Shown here piece after piece: positions 16,570 through 24,173 of a stretch of DNA of 24,174 bases. The translations under genes and the position numbers were made by a program. The notes beneath the pieces are model-generated. The model did not search any database. It was not told the DNA's origin and saw only the letters and a program-made list of their open reading frames with translations. Numbering within the stretch: the first letter of the stretch is position 1; each line of letters begins with the position of its first letter. Source of the stretch: Deinococcus sp. (GTDB lineage: Bacteria; Deinococcota; Deinococci; Deinococcales; Deinococcaceae); contig NZ_JAGLBB010000050.1 in NCBI RefSeq assembly GCF_018260555.1, positions 1-24,174 of the forward strand. Direction: 5' to 3'.

Positions 16570-17205
16570 TCAGTACTCGATTCCGGTCTGCGCGCCGATA
16601 CCCGCCTCGTAGGCGTGCTTGACGGGCTGAATTTCACTGACCGTGTCGGCCAGGGCGATCAGTTCCGGCAGGGCGTCCCGCCCGGTGATGACCACGTGCA
16701 GGAGGGGGTCACGGCCGCGCAGGACCGCCTCGACCTCCGGCCAGGGCACCCAGCCGTACTTCAAGGCGTACGTGAACTCGTCGAGGACGATCAGGTCGTG
16801 CTCGCCGCTCTCGATGGCGGCGCGTGCCAGGGACCAGCCGTGCGCGGCCATCGCGGCGCTGTTCTCCAGATCCTTGGAACGCCACGTGAACCCGTCCCCC
16901 AGACCCTCGTACGGCAGGCCCAGCAGGTCCAGGGTGCGGTGCTCGCCGAACCTGGCGCTCTCGTGCTTCAGGAACTGGAACATCCGCACGCGCAGGCCCC
17001 GGCCGTGGGCGCGCAGCATCAGGCCCAGGGCGGCGGTGGTCTTGCCCTTCCCGTTGCCGGTATTCACGATCAGCAGGCCCCGGCGGCCCCGGCTGACGCC
17101 CTGTGCCTTGCGGTGGGCGTCACGGGCAGCCGCGAGTTCCTGCATGGCCTTCTCGCGGCGCTCGCGGGTGGCGGGATCGAGTTCGGATACGGGCTCTGCG
17201 CTCAC
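16570..17205 (-). CDS. cobO: CobO/BtuR-type cob(I)yrinic acid a,c-diamide adenosyltransferase
   Basis: 211 residues from the GTG at 17205, overlapping the btuF stop as GTGA. Walker A/P-loop GNGKGKTTAALGL at ~50-62 has the inverted-nucleotide P-loop form of CobA/CobO enzymes. FQFLKHESARFGEHRTLD, GLGDGFTWRSKD, LIVLDEFTYALKYGWVP and HVVITGRDALPELIALADTVSEIQPVKHAYEAGIGAQTGIEY match the family to its end. It transfers the 5'-deoxyadenosyl group from ATP to Co(I) corrinoids. The first ~40 residues are charged and helical, as in CobO. Confidence 0.95.
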   Translation of the reverse strand: MSAEPVSELDPATRERREKAMQELAAARDAHRKAQGVSRGRRGLLIVNTGNGKGKTTAALGLMLRAHGRGLRVRMFQFLKHESARFGEHRTLDLLGLPYEGLGDGFTWRSKDLENSAAMAAHGWSLARAAIESGEHDLIVLDEFTYALKYGWVPWPEVEAVLRGRDPLLHVVITGRDALPELIALADTVSEIQPVKHAYEAGIGAQTGIEY

Positions 17206-18104
17206 TTGAGGGTCTCCGGGTGAATGAAGCGGATCAGGGCGCGCAGCGCGTCCGGCAGTCGCGGGCCTGGACGGCTCAGGGCGTCGCGCTCCTCGGGTGT
17301 CGGGGCAAAGACACGGCCCGCCTTCACAGCCTGAAGTCCGGCCCACCCGGGACGCCGACGGGCGTCGTCGAGGCTCAGGCCGATCATCACCTGCGGGTTG
17401 CGCTGCACGATCAGCTCCGGGTCGAGTTTCGGAAAGTCACCCAGCGCGGCGGGCACGATGGTCTTCCCCCCCGCCTTGGCGATCAGCGTCCCGATGAACG
17501 AGTCCGGCCCGACCGAGTATGGGCTGGGGTCGATCTCGTAGTAGGTGCTGACCTTCGGCAGCCGCAGCACGCTCGCCTGCAGGGCGTTCAGGTCGGTGCG
17601 CATGGACGTGACCAGCCGCGTGGCCCCGGCCTCGTGGTTGGTCAGTTTGCCGATCACGGCGATCTTCTCGAACACCTCATTGAAGGTCTGCCCGGTCCCG
17701 CCGTACACGGTCAGGCCCGCCTGCGCGAGCTTCTCGGTCAGGCGCGACCCACTGGACGCGTCGGCCAGCACGAGGTCGGGTTTCAGGGCAAGAATCGCCT
17801 CGAGGTTCGGCTGGTAGGCGCTGCCGACCATTGGGAGCTTGTCCACGGCGGCTTTCGGGTAATTGCTGAAGCGGTCTACCGCAATCAGTTGCGCGCCCGC
17901 GCCGATGGCAATCAGGGTTTCGGTGTGGCTGGGCAGCATGGACACGATGCGGCGCGGCGCGGCATTCAGCGTGACGCGGCGGCCCAGGTCGTCGGTGACG
18001 GTCAGCGGGTAGGTGGTGGCACGTGCGCTCTGCGCGGCACCCATGACGGCAGCGATGAACACAAGGGGCCAGGGGCGTGGCAGTCGGAACGGCAGGTGGG
18101 ACAT
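17202..18104 (-). CDS. btuF: BtuF-like cobalamin ABC transporter substrate-binding protein
   Basis: 300 residues from the ATG at 18104, with GGAG eight nt upstream. Residues 1-~29 form a signal peptide: basic start, hydrophobic core PLVFIAAVMGAA, and an ARA cleavage site. The mature part is a periplasmic-binding TroA/BtuF fold: YPLTVTDDLGRRVTL, PRRIVSMLPSHTETLIAIGAGAQLIAVDRFSNYP, NLEAILALKPDLVLAD and the C-terminal DALSRPGPRLPDALRAL. No lipobox cysteine is seen. It is the first gene after the cobalamin riboswitch. BtuC and BtuD are not in the window. Binding of a siderophore or heme instead is less likely given riboswitch and neighbours. Confidence 0.9.
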   Translation of the reverse strand: MSHLPFRLPRPWPLVFIAAVMGAAQSARATTYPLTVTDDLGRRVTLNAAPRRIVSMLPSHTETLIAIGAGAQLIAVDRFSNYPKAAVDKLPMVGSAYQPNLEAILALKPDLVLADASSGSRLTEKLAQAGLTVYGGTGQTFNEVFEKIAVIGKLTNHEAGATRLVTSMRTDLNALQASVLRLPKVSTYYEIDPSPYSVGPDSFIGTLIAKAGGKTIVPAALGDFPKLDPELIVQRNPQVMIGLSLDDARRRPGWAGLQAVKAGRVFAPTPEERDALSRPGPRLPDALRALIRFIHPETLK

Positions 18105-18158
18105 GGTGGGAACTCCAGTGCGTACTGGGACGACAGCCGAAAGCGGGCGCACAGCATG

Positions 18159-18190
18159 AAAAACCCGCTCTGACCGGGGGCCGGAGCGGG
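18159..18190 (-). terminator. Intrinsic terminator in the btuF leader
   Basis: On the minus strand CCCGCTC (18190-18184) pairs with GAGCGGG (18170-18164) around a 13-nt loop, followed by TTTTT (18163-18159). It lies after the riboswitch aptamer and about 55 nt before btuF, the position expected of a riboswitch expression platform. Confidence 0.82.
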
Positions 18191-18214
18191 AACACACCTG
18201 GGCAGGCCCCCGGT
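18173..18214 (-). promoter_or_regulatory. Candidate antiterminator stem competing with the leader terminator
   Basis: Minus-strand ACCGGGGGCC (18214-18205) is perfectly complementary to GGCCCCCGGT (18182-18173). The second arm lies in the terminator loop, and the 5' terminator arm lies in the loop of this stem, so the two structures exclude each other. Pairing is seen directly; the switching role is inferred. Confidence 0.65.
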
Positions 18215-18296
18215 TGGGTTCAGCAGCACTCATGTCACGGCCCTCTGACGGCGAGAGGTGCCACGGACGCGCTGACTGACAGCGTGAACGGGCGTC

Positions 18297-18398
<102 letters not shown>

Positions 18399-18405
18399 TA
18401 CGCTC

Positions 18406-18414
18406 AGCCTAGCA
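18406..18414 (-). promoter_or_regulatory. Candidate extended -10 promoter for the riboswitch transcript
   Basis: TGCTAGGCT on the minus strand is a TGn-extended -10 (TAGGCT, TANNNT type) whose end is 7 nt before the base preceding riboswitch P1, so transcription would begin right at the aptamer. No good -35 is visible. Confidence 0.42.
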
Positions 18415-18486
18415 GACCCGGGACCGCTGCGGATAGCACGCGCCGCCGGGCGATCTGACCTGAAGTCGATTGACGAAAACCAGCGG

Positions 18487-19911
18487 TCAGACGTCAAGGG
18501 TCTGGTCCCTGAGAGCCTGCAACTTGACCCCAAGGCGGGTCCGCAGGTCACGCACGACCGTGCTCTTCTGGCCTCCGCTGATGCCCTTGATGGCCCAGGC
18601 CTTGATTTCAAGCGGATCTTCGAGGCCCTCGTCGAGCGCCAGACGCAGCGTATCGAGTTCCTGAAGTTTCAAGTCGTTACGTAGCAGGAAGGTCAGCGTG
18701 CGCATCACTTCCTCGACCTGTTGCTCGCGCGGTTGAGCCCGCAACAGCGTATCGGCGTCCATTTCCTCCTCAGAAGGCCGTAAAGGCGTCCCGAAGAGAC
18801 TGGGCTGACCCGAACCCCGGGCCGTAGTCTGCTGTCCCTTGGCGGTGGCTTTCCGCGCCTCCGAGACCCCTTCGGGCACTTGGTACTTGCCGGGGTTCTT
18901 CAAAACGTCCACGAAGAAGGCTGGTTTCGAGCGTGGCCGGTACCCGGCAGCCAGGATCGCCCTGCAGCGCACGACCGCGTCGTCCACGGTCTGCTCGCCA
19001 TGTTCGCGGACCAGCTGCAACGCACGCGTCTGGGTGACGCCCAGGTCCGCGAGTTCCTGCAGCAGCGCCGGGTCCGGCGGGATGAACGCCTCACCAAACG
19101 TGTACTGGAGCATCTTTTTCTTGCCACGCCCCAGATACTCGACGCTCTTCAAGAAGCCCTTCTCGATCAGTTCCTCGTGCGCGGCGTCCAGCGTTCGCTG
19201 CGCCATGCTGGGACGGTCCGTCACGATCTTGCAGGCCTCAGCCCACTCCATCAGACCTACCTGGTACGCCATCGCCACCGCGTCTGGGTTCTCCGGATCC
19301 CGGCGCTGCGCGTCGAGCAGGCGGTACAGCGCCCGGGTGGGGGGCCGTTTGAGGGTCTGCATGAACGACAGATCCAGTGATTTGATGTATCCGGCGCGCA
19401 CGCTCCGCGAGATTTCCTGCGGTAACGTGATGCGCAGCACGCTGGACGCGTCAAGCTTTTCTGCCTCGCCGGAAGTGAACTCAATGCGGTCGATATACCG
19501 GAAATTCACGTTCGTCCAGCGGCCCCGCGGGTGATCACGCCACCCTTCCGAGATGAAATACGTCGTGGTGGTCAGGCGTTTAAGGCTTTCATCCAGCGAG
19601 GTGTAGTACCGGCCGCTGGTGTCCAGTCCGGCCATCTGCAGCAGTTGGTACGGCGTGCAGGTCACGGTGCCATCGTCGGGGGAGCCCTGGTCAATGTACA
19701 GGTTGACCAGCGCGGCACTGATGTCGGTGTCGATGCCATGCGGCACACCGTACTCGGGCAGGGCCTGGCAGGTGACCCGGTAGCGGCGGTCCCCGTCTTC
19801 GAGTTCAACGCTCCAGTCGCGGTAGTTCGCCGGGATTCGTTCCTGCACGCTGATCAGACTCAACCGGGCGATGTTGAGTTCGTCAAAGCGTTTGATTCCC
19901 CTGTCGGCCAT
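18487..19911 (-). CDS. repA: RepA-type plasmid replication initiator (RPA family)
   Basis: 474 residues from the ATG at 19911; GGAGGG lies 7 nt upstream. N-terminus MADRGIKRFDELNIARLSLISVQERIP and blocks such as YGVPHGIDTDISAALVNLY, LTTTTYFISEGW, LPQEISRSVRAGYIKSLDLSFMQTLKRPPTRALYRLLDAQR and TFGEAFIPPDPALLQELADLGVTQTRALQLVREHG resemble the replication initiator protein A family of large Deinococcus and other plasmids, with winged-helix DNA-binding segments. It should bind the nearby iterons and open the origin. The C-terminal ~120 residues, after a low-complexity hinge (EARKATAKGQQTTARGSG), are a separate helical region. It points away from the iterons, and its promoter overlaps an inverted repeat suited to autorepression. 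Confidence 0.87.
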   Translation of the reverse strand: MADRGIKRFDELNIARLSLISVQERIPANYRDWSVELEDGDRRYRVTCQALPEYGVPHGIDTDISAALVNLYIDQGSPDDGTVTCTPYQLLQMAGLDTSGRYYTSLDESLKRLTTTTYFISEGWRDHPRGRWTNVNFRYIDRIEFTSGEAEKLDASSVLRITLPQEISRSVRAGYIKSLDLSFMQTLKRPPTRALYRLLDAQRRDPENPDAVAMAYQVGLMEWAEACKIVTDRPSMAQRTLDAAHEELIEKGFLKSVEYLGRGKKKMLQYTFGEAFIPPDPALLQELADLGVTQTRALQLVREHGEQTVDDAVVRCRAILAAGYRPRSKPAFFVDVLKNPGKYQVPEGVSEARKATAKGQQTTARGSGQPSLFGTPLRPSEEEMDADTLLRAQPREQQVEEVMRTLTFLLRNDLKLQELDTLRLALDEGLEDPLEIKAWAIKGISGGQKSTVVRDLRTRLGVKLQALRDQTLDV

Positions 19912-19928
19912 GGCCCTGCCCTCCTGTG

Positions 19929-19980
19929 TCTGTTGTTTTTCTTTTTGTTTTAAATCTCTTAAAAGAAAGAATATATGTTG
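19929..19980. other. AT-rich stretch: candidate DNA unwinding element
   Basis: A run of T-rich then A-rich sequence (TGTTTTTCTTTTTG-like, then AAAAGAAAGAATATAT) stands out sharply from the GC-rich surroundings. It lies between repA and the iterons, where plasmid origins usually melt. It also forms the repA 5' leader. Confidence 0.6.
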
Positions 19981-19989
19981 TCAACAACA
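19956..19989 (-). promoter_or_regulatory. repA promoter with overlapping inverted repeat (candidate operator)
   Basis: On the minus strand a perfect -35 TTGACA (19984-19979) is followed after 17 nt by TAAGAG (19961-19956), a weak -10. The -35 sits inside TGTTGT-CA-ACAACA (19976-19989), a perfect inverted repeat with a 2-nt centre. RepA or another repressor binding here would block the promoter. Confidence 0.55.
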
Positions 19990-20023
19990 AGAGCCCAAGC
20001 CAGATGCGTGCCACACGGCCTTC

Positions 20024-20376
<353 letters not shown>

Positions 20377-20918
20377 GTCCTGAGTACGTATGGGAAGAAA
20401 AAAGCAACCTCTATTAAGCTGGACACGTAAATTCTTGACTCTACCGATAACGAGTGCTCGCGTGACGCGTGTATCGGCATAGGGACGGGTGTGGCTGGTT
20501 GCTGGGACTTCATCATCGAGGGAGCCGAGCTGGAGACACAGGAAGATTTTCGGATGACCATCAGTGCAATTGCTGGGCATCCGTGCCAGCCTGATCAAAA
20601 ACGGCGCAAGTTGTCCGATAGTCCGGAGGGCTCCTCGTGCGGACTCCGATTGACTGGTGGGCACCATGAACCAAGTACACTGCGTTTATCTTGTAGATCA
20701 ACCGCGCGGAGCGCGGAGCAGAAGAAAGTACGTTGGAGCGGGAATGGAGAGGTTCCGGTGCTTTCCCGGCATGGCGCAATGGTAGCTTCAAGGTACGTAA
20801 CGACCAGTGGCTCAACTGACGCATAGTAAAGTGAGCCGGTGCGACGTGGGTTTCGGGTGCGTACTCGTCAAGCCGCTGCGTTTCCAGAGTGTCAGTGAAA
20901 CGCAGGTCAGGCTCCGTT
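20377..20918. other. Gene-free segment between the iteron array and parS/parA
   Basis: I see no gene with a recognisable product. Contents: the second minor direct repeat, one outlying iteron (20603) and mixed-composition sequence. A stretch near 20772-20792 resembles the D-arm side of a tRNA but lacks the rest of the molecule. Confidence 0.6.
20603..20620 (+). repeat. Outlying eleventh iteron
   Basis: A perfect 18-nt iteron, again preceded by an A-run and C, lies 244 nt from the last array copy (start to start). An isolated copy could serve RepA-mediated handcuffing or regulate the parA side. Confidence 0.9.
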
Positions 20919-20936
20919 GCTCGTCACGTGACGAGC
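20919..20936. other. parS: parS-like centromere site, copy 1
   Basis: GCTCGTCACGTGACGAGC is a perfect 18-bp palindrome. Its central TCACGTGA equals the core of the canonical parS (GTTTCACGTGAAAC), but the arms differ. It lies 55 bp before the parA start, just upstream of the likely promoter, so ParB bound here could also influence parAB transcription. Confidence 0.82.
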
Positions 20937-20976
20937 GTCGACAGGGGTTCACGCAACGGGAGTGGCTCCGGCGCGC

Positions 20977-20982
20977 TACTCT
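20977..20982 (+). promoter_or_regulatory. Candidate -10 for leaderless parA transcript
   Basis: TACTCT (TANNNT) ends 8 nt before the parA ATG, and no Shine-Dalgarno is present, consistent with a leaderless mRNA. No clear -35 is visible. Confidence 0.42.
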
Positions 20983-20990
20983 GGGCAGTA

Positions 20991-21767
20991 ATGCTCACCC
21001 TGACGCTCTTCAACCACGCCGGTGGGGTCATGAAGTCCAGCCTGACCCGCGATGTCGGCTACACACTCGCTGAAGCCGGGCAGCGTGTCCTGCTGGTCGA
21101 TCTGGACCCTCAGGCCAACCTGACCGACTGGCTGGGCGTGGCGGGCGTCACGCGTGACCAGACCGTCTACAACACTGCGACACGCGGCGAACCCCTGCCC
21201 TCCCCCATTCACGTCCACGGGCTGGATCTGATTCCCAGTGACGTCTCTCTGGCCCTGGCCGAAGGGCAGATGATGGGCGTGGTCGGCGCCCACCTGCATC
21301 TGCGGCAGGCCCTGTTCGAGTGGAAGGATCGCTACGACGCCGTGTTGATCGACAGCCCACCCAGCCTGGGGCAACTGTCCATCCTGGGAGCCCTGGCCGC
21401 CGATCATCTAATCGTGCCGGTTCCCACCCGGCAAAAAGGCATGAACGCGCTGGCGGGGCTGGGCGAGGCGATGGCCACCTACCGTAAGCTCCGCCCGGAT
21501 CTGACAGTGGCGCTGTACGTGCCGACCCTGTATGACGCGCGCCGATCCCACGACCGCGAAGCCTACGCCGTCCTCAAGGAACTCCTGAATCCCCTGGCCA
21601 GCCCCATCGCCGACCGGGGCGCTGTCTGGAACGACAGCGCGAGCGCCGGTCAACCGGTCGGCGTGTATGCCCCCGGTTCTCCCGTTCACCGGGATGTGCT
21701 CCGCGCCACTGCGGAGATCGCGCAGGCTGCCGGACTGAACGTGCAGATTGCAGGTGCCCAGTCGTGA
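20991..21767 (+). CDS. parA: ParA-family partition ATPase with altered Walker A
   Basis: 258 residues from the ATG at 20991. Seen: FNHAGGVMKSSLTRDVGYTLAEAG (residues 7-30), Walker A' LLVDLDPQANLTDWLG (D37/D39), and Walker B YDAVLIDSPPSLGQ (D121). ParA forms a nucleoid-bound gradient that moves ParB-parS complexes. The usual KGGVGKT reads AGGVMKS: the signature lysine is Ala10 and the second glycine is Met14, while the catalytic-loop lysine (K15) remains. There is no N-terminal HTH domain, so it is a short (type Ib-like or chromosomal-like) ParA. The stop overlaps the parB start (GTGA). Confidence 0.92.
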   Translation: MLTLTLFNHAGGVMKSSLTRDVGYTLAEAGQRVLLVDLDPQANLTDWLGVAGVTRDQTVYNTATRGEPLPSPIHVHGLDLIPSDVSLALAEGQMMGVVGAHLHLRQALFEWKDRYDAVLIDSPPSLGQLSILGALAADHLIVPVPTRQKGMNALAGLGEAMATYRKLRPDLTVALYVPTLYDARRSHDREAYAVLKELLNPLASPIADRGAVWNDSASAGQPVGVYAPGSPVHRDVLRATAEIAQAAGLNVQIAGAQS

Positions 21768-22651
21768 CCCGAAAGGCGCGGCCAGTGGTCGGCTCACGCC
21801 TGAGCGGACTCGTGGCGGGCATAGACACCCTGGCGCAACCGGCGACCACCAGCCTCAGCACGGCCCTGCTGGACCCAGGCGAATTTCAGCCACGCTATTA
21901 CTTCAACCCTGACGCACTGGACGACCTGGCCCGCAGCGTCCGCGAGCAGGGCGTCCTGCAACCCCTCCTGGTGCGTCCGTTACCCGGAGGACGCTATGAG
22001 ATTGTGGCAGGTGAGCGCCGCTGGCGGGCCGCGCGTCAGGCTGGCCTGAGCGAGGTTCCGGTCCTGATCCGGACACTCACGGACAGTGAAGCGCGCCTGG
22101 CCGCGGCGGTCGAGAACCTGCAACGCGAGAACCTGAACGTCATGGAAGAAGTCCGCGCAAAACTTCAGGTGGCTGCCGTGACTCTGGGCATCAGCGAGGA
22201 CGCTGCCGTGGCGCGCATGTTTGCCCTGGACCGGCATGCGGAAAGCGAACCCGCGCTGATCGAGGAACTCGACGCGGCGTTCGGAGCCCTTGGACGGGAG
22301 TCGTGGCGCAGTTTCATCCGGAACCGCGCAGCCCTGCTGAACCTCCCCGAGGACCTGCAAGAAGCGGTGAGAACCGGCCTGGATTACCGCAAGGCCTTGG
22401 TGATCGGCCGCGCCGCAACCCCCGATCTGCGGGCGCAGTTGCTCGAAGCTGCTGCCAGCGGGGCCACGGTCAAGCAGTTGCGTCAACTGCTGCACGGGCC
22501 GTCTCTACCGAACCCGGACGTGTTCGATACTGTGTCCCGGCAGTTGCGTGACCGTAAGGGCCTGGCCAGACTGGAACCCCGTCAGCGGGCCAGAGCCGAG
22601 AAGCTGCTGCGGCAACTCAGCGACCTGCTCTCTGGTCAGGCAGAGGACTGA
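21764..22651 (+). CDS. parB: ParB-family centromere-binding protein
   Basis: 295 residues from the GTG at 21764. The ParB/Srx N-terminal domain is clear: FQPRYYFNPDALDDLARSVREQGVLQPLLVRPL, GERRWRAARQAGLSEVPVLIR (residues 83-103) and AAVENLQRENLNVMEE. The GERRWRAAR box is the CTP-binding motif of ParB clamps. The middle (~130-235) is helical and should hold the HTH that reads parS, although it diverges from chromosomal Spo0J. The C-terminus (RDRKGLARLEPRQRARAEKLLRQLSDLL) fits a dimerisation helix. Three candidate parS palindromes flank the operon. Confidence 0.94.
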   Translation: MTRKARPVVGSRLSGLVAGIDTLAQPATTSLSTALLDPGEFQPRYYFNPDALDDLARSVREQGVLQPLLVRPLPGGRYEIVAGERRWRAARQAGLSEVPVLIRTLTDSEARLAAAVENLQRENLNVMEEVRAKLQVAAVTLGISEDAAVARMFALDRHAESEPALIEELDAAFGALGRESWRSFIRNRAALLNLPEDLQEAVRTGLDYRKALVIGRAATPDLRAQLLEAAASGATVKQLRQLLHGPSLPNPDVFDTVSRQLRDRKGLARLEPRQRARAEKLLRQLSDLLSGQAED

Positions 22652-22665
22652 ACTGCCAACCCGTA

Positions 22666-23367
22666 TCAGTCCAGGTCGTCGGCCTCTGTGGCGGTCCCTC
22701 CCTGTTCCAGCAGCTGACTTTCTCCTGGTAGCAGGGCGTAGTCACACAGTGCCAGGAAAGCGCGGTCCGAGGTCTCGGCGCTGACACCGACCGTCAGTGT
22801 CACGCCCCTCAGCTGACTCAGGACGTAATTCACGGCCCCCTCGACCCGGATGTCACGGGGCAACACTGTCACCGTGTCGGGCGTGACTTCCAGCGTCAGG
22901 GCACTGCTGAAGGGCCCGTCGTTGAGCCATTCCCGCAGGCTGGTGGCTGCTTGCCGCAGCGCCAACTCCAATCCATGGGCATGTGTGATTCGTACCAGCA
23001 AGGGGGCGCCGCTGCGCACGATCAGGCTTACCTCCAGTCCCAGTTGTCCGAGCTGTTCGATGTGATCGGCTGCCTGGTAGGCGAGCAGGATGGCCTGCTC
23101 GGAGCTGCGCTGTGCTTCGAGGCTCAGGCGTCTCCATCCCTCGTCCTCCAGCCCATCGGGCCCTATCACCACCGCGCCGCGTAGCAGCACCTGCCACGAG
23201 GTGAAAGCAGCAGGAACGCCCAGCAGGCCCTCCTCGTCCAGATCCGTCACGGGAATCAGTTCGGCATTGTGTAGCAGGATATTCAGACCGTTCGAGCGGC
23301 GGTCTGTCTCGCTGCTCTCAGACGCGTGGAGCAAGGTGGCGCGGGGGTTGATAAAGGCAACGATCAT
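22666..23367 (-). CDS. Protein of unknown function, convergent with parB
   Basis: 233 residues; I do not recognise the family. It reads as a real protein: regular alternation of hydrophobic strands and helices, no low-complexity shadows, and a stop 14 nt from the parB stop. Seen: N-terminal MIVAFINPRATLLHAS, a stretch WQVLLRGAVVIGPDGLEDEGWRRLSLEAQRSSEQAILLAYQAADHIEQLGQL, a strand-rich part ALTLEVTPDTVTVLPRDIRVEGAVNYVLSQLRGVTLTVGV, and an acidic tail ATEADDLD. No signal peptide or membrane segment. The ATG at 23367 has no Shine-Dalgarno but TACCAT six nt upstream. It sits between parB and two parS-like sites, so a plasmid-maintenance role is possible but unproven. Confidence 0.6.
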   Translation of the reverse strand: MIVAFINPRATLLHASESSETDRRSNGLNILLHNAELIPVTDLDEEGLLGVPAAFTSWQVLLRGAVVIGPDGLEDEGWRRLSLEAQRSSEQAILLAYQAADHIEQLGQLGLEVSLIVRSGAPLLVRITHAHGLELALRQAATSLREWLNDGPFSSALTLEVTPDTVTVLPRDIRVEGAVNYVLSQLRGVTLTVGVSAETSDRAFLALCDYALLPGESQLLEQGGTATEADDLD

Positions 23368-23373
23368 GCCTGC

Positions 23374-23379
23374 ATGGTA
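23374..23379 (-). promoter_or_regulatory. Candidate -10 for the unknown gene (leaderless)
   Basis: TACCAT on the minus strand lies 6 nt before the ATG at 23367, the TANNNT placement expected of a leaderless Deinococcus transcript. Confidence 0.4.
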
Positions 23380-23460
23380 GGGGCTGATCTGGACTGCGGT
23401 TGATTGGGTGCAGTTACGAACGAATCCGAGCAGGTACGATGAGGAGCAACAGACGCCTTT

Positions 23461-23505
23461 TTGCCGAATGGAGCGGAAGCTATATGACGACTCCTTTGCC
23501 GAATG
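23461..23505. repeat. Short direct repeat TTGCCGAATG, two copies
   Basis: Identical 10-mers at 23461-23470 and 23496-23505 lie just before the second parS-like site. No function can be assigned. Confidence 0.6.
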
Positions 23506-23515
23506 CCTGAATGCT

Positions 23516-23533
23516 GCTCGTCACGTGACGAGC
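23516..23533. other. parS: parS-like centromere site, copy 2
   Basis: Identical in all 18 bases to the copy upstream of parA, including the TCACGTGA core. It lies beyond the unknown gene, 112 nt (start to start) from copy 3. Confidence 0.82.
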
Positions 23534-23627
23534 AATCGATTCGTGCATCAACAACCGTGCCCTCTATCTCTGCGTGCTGCCTGATTACTGGACGTCCCAG
23601 CGGGCTTGGAGATTCGCAACCTCCGCC

Positions 23628-23645
23628 GCTCGTCACGTGACGAGC
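23628..23645. other. parS: parS-like centromere site, copy 3
   Basis: Third identical 18-bp palindrome. Three exact copies clustered around parAB and none elsewhere in the window argue for a specific ParB target. Confidence 0.82.
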
Positions 23646-23996
23646 ACTTGGCAGGATTGCTCCCATACGCCTGGCTCGTAAGCCACGATTACGCCCGTGC
23701 CCCTTGTGTATAGGGCGAGCTCTCTTTTGACCCAGGTGTGATCGGCTGACCAGTCTCCATGTGCAAGCCCTGTTTCAACTGGGCCTGAATCCTGTCGTAA
23801 CAGTTGCTTACCGCCCCCCGGCCTCTGGGTAGACTCAATTACCTTATGGCCCCGAACGGCCATTCCAAATGTGCTTGAGACGAACAGGCGCCGTGATCCG
23901 GATTCTACCTATTTCTACTGACAATCCTGGATATCCCTCGGTCGCCAATTCCGCGCGCGGAAATCAATCCGTCTCACCTACATCCGCTCAATTTGC

Positions 23997-24050
23997 GCCG
24001 TCTTGGAGCCAGTCACTAGAGATCCGTATGAACCCTGGCCCCAAGACGGC
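23997..24050. repeat. 14-bp inverted repeat with one mismatch
   Basis: GCCGTCTTGGAGCC (23997-24010) and GGCCCCAAGACGGC (24037-24050) pair at 13 of 14 positions across a 26-nt spacer. It may be a hairpin, recombination site or remnant of a mobile element; no T-run follows, so it is not a typical terminator. Confidence 0.6.
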
Positions 24051-24122
24051 ATATCCACCGGCCACAGAGCTGTGGAGCGTACTGACTTTTAAGTAGAAAG
24101 GTAACTGCTCAGCAGGGGACGA

Positions 24123-24173
24123 TCAGACAGAGAAATTGGGCATGAGAATATCCCCCGTGAACACGCTGACCAG
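24123..24173 (-). CDS. Possible C-terminal end of a gene entering from the right edge
   Basis: On the minus strand a frame open from the edge reads LVSVFTGDILMPNFSV and then stops. It looks protein-like but is only 16 residues, so this is a weak suggestion. Another reading would be a plus-strand start at 24142. Confidence 0.2.
   Translation of the reverse strand: MVSVFTGDILMPNFSV

Noticed and set aside
20765..20795. tRNA-like segment (GGCATGGCGCAATGGTAGC)
   Set aside because: It resembles a tRNA D-arm region, but no acceptor stem, anticodon arm or T-arm follows.
23633..23863. Minus-strand frame of 76 codons
   Set aside because: No recognisable fold, no ribosome site, and it overlaps a parS-like palindrome; kept only as part of the gene-free region.
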